From an uncultured Lachnospiraceae bacterium (GTDB lineage: Bacteria > Bacillota > Clostridia > Lachnospirales > Lachnospiraceae): a stretch of DNA of 27,934 nt. The DNA is taken from the NCBI GenBank assembly GCA_900544445.1, contig UQVK01000044.1:1-27934 (forward strand), read 5' to 3'. Below are positions 25,228 through 27,934 of this stretch, in pieces; the stretch's first letter is position 1; the number at the start of each line of letters is the position of its first letter. The notes below the pieces were generated by a model. The model worked only from the letters and a program-made list of their open reading frames with translations. It ran no database searches and had not been told where the DNA came from. Position numbers and translations under genes: made by a program.

Positions 25228-26703
25228 ATGAGAATTTTAATGTTCGACATTGATACGCTGCGGGCGGATCATATGGGATGCTATGGATATGGACGTAATA
25301 CCACGCCGAATATGGACAGGGTGGCGGAAGAGGGAGTCCGTTTTGACCGCTATTATTGCCCGAATGCGCCGTGCCTGCCGTCAAGGGCGTCGCTGGTCAG
25401 CGGCCAGTATGGAATCCATAACGGCATCGTAGGACATGGGGGAACGGCTGCGGATATGCGTCTGCAGGGCGCGACGAGGGGATTTACCGATGATATGTCG
25501 GAAAACGGCCTGTTTATGCAGTTCAGGCGGGCCGGGTTCCACACGGTCTCTTTTTCCACCTTTGCAGAAAGACACTCGGCATGGTGGTTTAATTCCGGAT
25601 TCAACGAGTGTATCAATGTGGGAGGCAGAGGGGTAGAATCTGCGGAAATGATCACTCCGCATGTTTTGGACTGGATCGAGAGAAACGGCGAAAAGGATAA
25701 CTGGATGCTGCATGTTCATTACTGGGATCCGCATACGCCTTACCGGACTCCGGAAAATTATGAAAATTCCTTCGATGGAACGCCGCTTTGTGACGACTGG
25801 ATTACAGAGGAGGTATTTCAGGAACATCTGCTTCATATCGGACCCCATGGGGCGAATGAAATCGGTATGTGGACGGATGTTCCCAATCCGGAATACCCCA
25901 AACATCCTGGAAGCATCCGGACAAAAGCGGAAGCAGATCATTTCATCAATCTGTATGACGATGGTGTCCGCTATACAGACGATCAGATTGGCATGATTCT
26001 GAAGGCACTGGAAAAGAAAGGAGTTTATGACGATGATCTCGCCATCATAATCACAGCGGATCACGGAGAGGACCTGGGAGAACTGGGAGTTTATGCGGAG
26101 CATGGAGTCGCCGATGAACCGGTGTGCCGGATACCCATGATCATCCGGTGGCCCGGTATGCGCAAGGGAGCAGTGGCGGAAGGTTTTCATGATAATGTGG
26201 ATTTGCTGCCTACCGTCCAGGAACTGCTGCAAACGTCCAATGTTTCAAAAAGGTATCATTATGACGGCGTATCCTTTGCGGAAACCCTCAGAAATGGAAA
26301 GGACTGTTCCAAACCCTGCGTGGTTCTGACACAGTGCGCACATGTATGTCAGAGAAGCGTGAGATTTGGCGACTATATCTATATTCGCACGGTGCACGGG
26401 GGATATCATCTCTTTCCGGAGGAAATGCTCTTCCAGATCAAGGAGGATCCTCATGAACAGCATAATCTGGCGGAGGAAAGGCCGGATTTGTGTGCGCAGG
26501 GAGCGAAAATGATTCTGGACTGGGATGACGCCATGATGAAAACATCCCGTTACGATGTGGACCCCATGTGGACCGTGATGAGGGAAGGCGGCCCGGAGCA
26601 CTGCCGGGGACAGTTAAAGGATTACATGAAGCGCCTGGAAGGAACCCCAAGAGAATATGGGATTGAGCTTCTCAAAGAAAAGTACCAGGCGGATCTGGAA
26701 TAA
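25228..26703 (+). CDS. Sulfatase (formylglycine-dependent, Cys type), second of pair
   Basis: The 491-residue protein has the N-terminal metal site DIDTLRADHMGCYG (D8, D10), the active motif C49-L-P-S-R53 (PCLPSRAS), and the second metal motif TADHGEDLGE. Its C-terminus (LFPEEMLFQIKEDPHEQHNLAEE, key part FQIKEDPHEQHNL) is typical of the heparan/arylsulfatase-type branch, so its substrate differs from that of the upstream enzyme, with which it shares little outside the motifs. No signal peptide is seen. AAAGGAGG lies 7 bases before the ATG. The enzyme needs an anaerobic radical SAM maturase, which is not in the window. Confidence 0.92.
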   Translation: MRILMFDIDTLRADHMGCYGYGRNTTPNMDRVAEEGVRFDRYYCPNAPCLPSRASLVSGQYGIHNGIVGHGGTAADMRLQGATRGFTDDMSENGLFMQFRRAGFHTVSFSTFAERHSAWWFNSGFNECINVGGRGVESAEMITPHVLDWIERNGEKDNWMLHVHYWDPHTPYRTPENYENSFDGTPLCDDWITEEVFQEHLLHIGPHGANEIGMWTDVPNPEYPKHPGSIRTKAEADHFINLYDDGVRYTDDQIGMILKALEKKGVYDDDLAIIITADHGEDLGELGVYAEHGVADEPVCRIPMIIRWPGMRKGAVAEGFHDNVDLLPTVQELLQTSNVSKRYHYDGVSFAETLRNGKDCSKPCVVLTQCAHVCQRSVRFGDYIYIRTVHGGYHLFPEEMLFQIKEDPHEQHNLAEERPDLCAQGAKMILDWDDAMMKTSRYDVDPMWTVMREGGPEHCRGQLKDYMKRLEGTPREYGIELLKEKYQADLE

Positions 26704-26732
26704 CGTTCAGAAAATGTATATGAAACGGACTT

Positions 26733-27284
26733 TTATTGCGGCATATTTTTATATGCCGCAATGATTCTTTCTGCATTTTTTTCCAGATCCTCTCCCCCAT
26801 CCAGCCGGAGAATCGGGCATGTAAGCTGGCTGATCCATAATTCATGCTGCTCGCTGCTACAGGAGGCCGCGCCGTGGTCATAGCCTGCGGAATCCCTTAA
26901 AAAGGCCTGATGCGCTTCAAACATATCGCCGCCCGGCAGAATACGCTCCCCGAATTCTGCCAGTTCACGGTCATGGACACGATTGACGCGGAGATTTTCT
27001 TCAGCGGTCAGATAAACCGCAAGCAGAAAAAAGGGATCAAAGTGTTCGTGAAAGCTGTTCATGGAACCGGCCATGACAAATTCTCCCGATTTTTCCACCG
27101 CGTCCATGAGCCGTTTGATTTTCTCTGCCCTGGAGTACATGACGGTGTACGGGATTGCCGTATCCTTTCTCCAGATATAATCGTCAATGTCCAGAAAAGC
27201 GGCTCCAAGCCTTCCGGCGACAAGCTTTCCAAGCGTGGTTTTTCCGGACCCGGAGGGGCCCAACAGAATGATTCCTTTTGGCAT
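26733..27284 (-). CDS. P-loop kinase-like ATPase (shikimate/adenylate kinase fold)
   Basis: The 183-residue protein opens with a strand and Walker A GPSGSGKTTLG (9-19), then FLDIDDYIW (about 35-43), a shikimate-kinase-like segment, and later VYLTAEENLRVNRVHDRE (about 90-107) with a lid-like arginine-containing region. It is probably a small-molecule or nucleotide kinase, but the substrate is not recognisable. AGGAGG lies 8 bases before ATG 27284. It follows the AlbA_2-type gene by 34 bases on the same strand, so they may be co-transcribed. Its 3' end, including the stop, lies within a hairpin. Confidence 0.8.
   Translation of the reverse strand: MPKGIILLGPSGSGKTTLGKLVAGRLGAAFLDIDDYIWRKDTAIPYTVMYSRAEKIKRLMDAVEKSGEFVMAGSMNSFHEHFDPFFLLAVYLTAEENLRVNRVHDRELAEFGERILPGGDMFEAHQAFLRDSAGYDHGAASCSSEQHELWISQLTCPILRLDGGEDLEKNAERIIAAYKNMPQ
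26735..26762. terminator. 12 bp perfect hairpin between convergent genes
   Basis: ATTGCGGCATAT (26735-26746) and ATATGCCGCAAT (26751-26762) with a TTTT loop form a perfect stem. A T-rich stretch (TGATTCTTTCTGCATTTTTTT) follows on the plus strand. It probably ends the sulfatase transcript. The same bases encode the last codons of the minus-strand kinase-like gene (stop at 26733-26735), so it may serve both. Confidence 0.65.
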
Positions 27285-27318
27285 GGCTGAATCCTCCTAA
27301 TATCTGTAAAAATTACTA

Positions 27319-27934
27319 TCATTGATTTTTTATCTCGTCAGCAGCGGGATTCTTTTTGGAAAAGCGGTATTTCCCTTTTCCATACCCGCTGACCGGTTCA
27401 ATGGTTCCGGAGTCTTTTAGTTTATTTAACATTTTCCCAGCGGATGAAGATGCCATATTAAACTTTTTCATAATGTCGGCACGGCTGAAAATAGTTTCAA
27501 ACATATATTCATTAAAAAGAGTGGCAGCTTTTTCTTTTGTAGGTGCGTTTGCTTTTATAGAGGAGAGATAACATTCAAACGCCGCTTTTTCTGCTTCAAA
27601 CGCCACTTTCTTCATATGAAACGCTGCTTTTTCTGCCTCAAACGTTACTTTTTCTGTCTCGGCGGACATGTTTTCCGCACTTTTCACCGGCACACAATAA
27701 TTCAGATTATAAAGTGTCACGAAAAAGGATGTCGGAGTGGAACTGAATCCGGGTTCCAGCTCCGGAATAAAATTGATCGCATTATGATAATCTGTCTTGA
27801 TTTTCCGGAAACCGCTTCCTCTGCGCTCCATATAGTGCATGCGGCTGAAAATGTCGGCTATTATGGGATTGCGGCGCCTGGAGGCTACCTTGTCCGTATC
27901 CAGGTTCTGCACCAGAGAGCCGTCGAACATTCCG
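27319..27934 (-). CDS. AlbA_2 / HATPase_c_4-type regulator, C-terminal part (partial)
   Basis: The frame is open to the window edge, so its start is outside. The conserved C-terminal part of AlbA_2-type putative DNA-binding/ATPase proteins is seen: SLVQNLDTDKVASRRRNPIIA then FSRMHYMERRGSGFRKIK, and FFVTLYNLNY at the end of the ATPase-like domain. After it comes a heptad repeat (about 90-118 of the visible part) and then a winged-helix domain (IFSRADIMKKFNMASSSAGKMLNKLKDSG). Such proteins are usually transcription regulators, with poorly known roles. The M at 27930 is internal. The stop at 27319 is 34 bases before the kinase-like gene start. Confidence 0.8.
   Translation of the reverse strand, partial: GMFDGSLVQNLDTDKVASRRRNPIIADIFSRMHYMERRGSGFRKIKTDYHNAINFIPELEPGFSSTPTSFFVTLYNLNYCVPVKSAENMSAETEKVTFEAEKAAFHMKKVAFEAEKAAFECYLSSIKANAPTKEKAATLFNEYMFETIFSRADIMKKFNMASSSAGKMLNKLKDSGTIEPVSGYGKGKYRFSKKNPAADEIKNQ
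27574..27657 (-). repeat. 21 bp minisatellite (four units) coding a heptad repeat
   Basis: Four consecutive 21-base units (27574-27594, 27595-27615, 27616-27636, 27637-27657) share the pattern TTCAAACGCCGCTTTTTCTGC with a few changes each. On the minus strand they encode heptads of the form EAEKAAF, HMKKVAF and EKVTF, a short amphipathic coil linking the ATPase-like part to the winged helix. A further degenerate unit may lie at 27658-27678. The number of units may vary among strains. Confidence 0.75.

Overview
The window looks like chromosomal DNA of a Gram-positive gut anaerobe of the Clostridia, most likely Lachnospiraceae. The grounds are strong Shine-Dalgarno sites, Lac/Msm-type ABC sugar import genes with lipoprotein binding proteins, cysteine-type sulfatases, a Bacillus-type LexA box and protein families typical of that group. 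This placement rests on family recognition, not on a database search. No rRNA, tRNA, CRISPR array or transposase was seen.

Left part (1-9.5 kb): the 3' end of an unidentified gene, an Rpn-type PD-(D/E)XK nuclease on the minus strand, an AT-rich 425 bp gap, then a complete four-gene type I Wadjet operon (jetA-jetB-jetC-jetD; 1470-9535). JetABC are a MukBEF-like SMC complex and JetD is a Toprim nuclease subunit; known Wadjet systems recognise and cleave small circular plasmid DNA. The genes abut or overlap and are probably translated together.

Middle part (9.7-16.4 kb): two secreted lipoproteins facing each other across a terminator, then a minus-strand sugar ABC importer operon (ATPase, two permeases, binding protein). 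It starts from a near-consensus promoter at 16377-16405 and has a leader with several palindromes. The binding protein has both a lipobox and a C-terminal membrane helix.

Upstream of that promoter lies the most unexplained DNA of the window: five tandem elements (16491-16738), each bounded by TACGG and CCGTA (CTGTA in the first), repeated every 52-54 bp. They precede a decayed marR-DUF6544 gene pair; both genes carry internal deletions with frameshifts.

Right part (17.9-27.9 kb): an SOS-type translesion polymerase with a LexA box and its YolD-like partner; a minus-strand set of small proteins (YccF, an unknown helical protein, a DUF2007-like protein); a divergent SPFH/zinc-ribbon protein; a Fic AMPylase-like protein; a two-gene sulfatase operon; and on the minus strand a small P-loop kinase-like protein and the C-terminal part of an AlbA_2/ATPase-type regulator cut by the window edge, which carries a 21 bp minisatellite.
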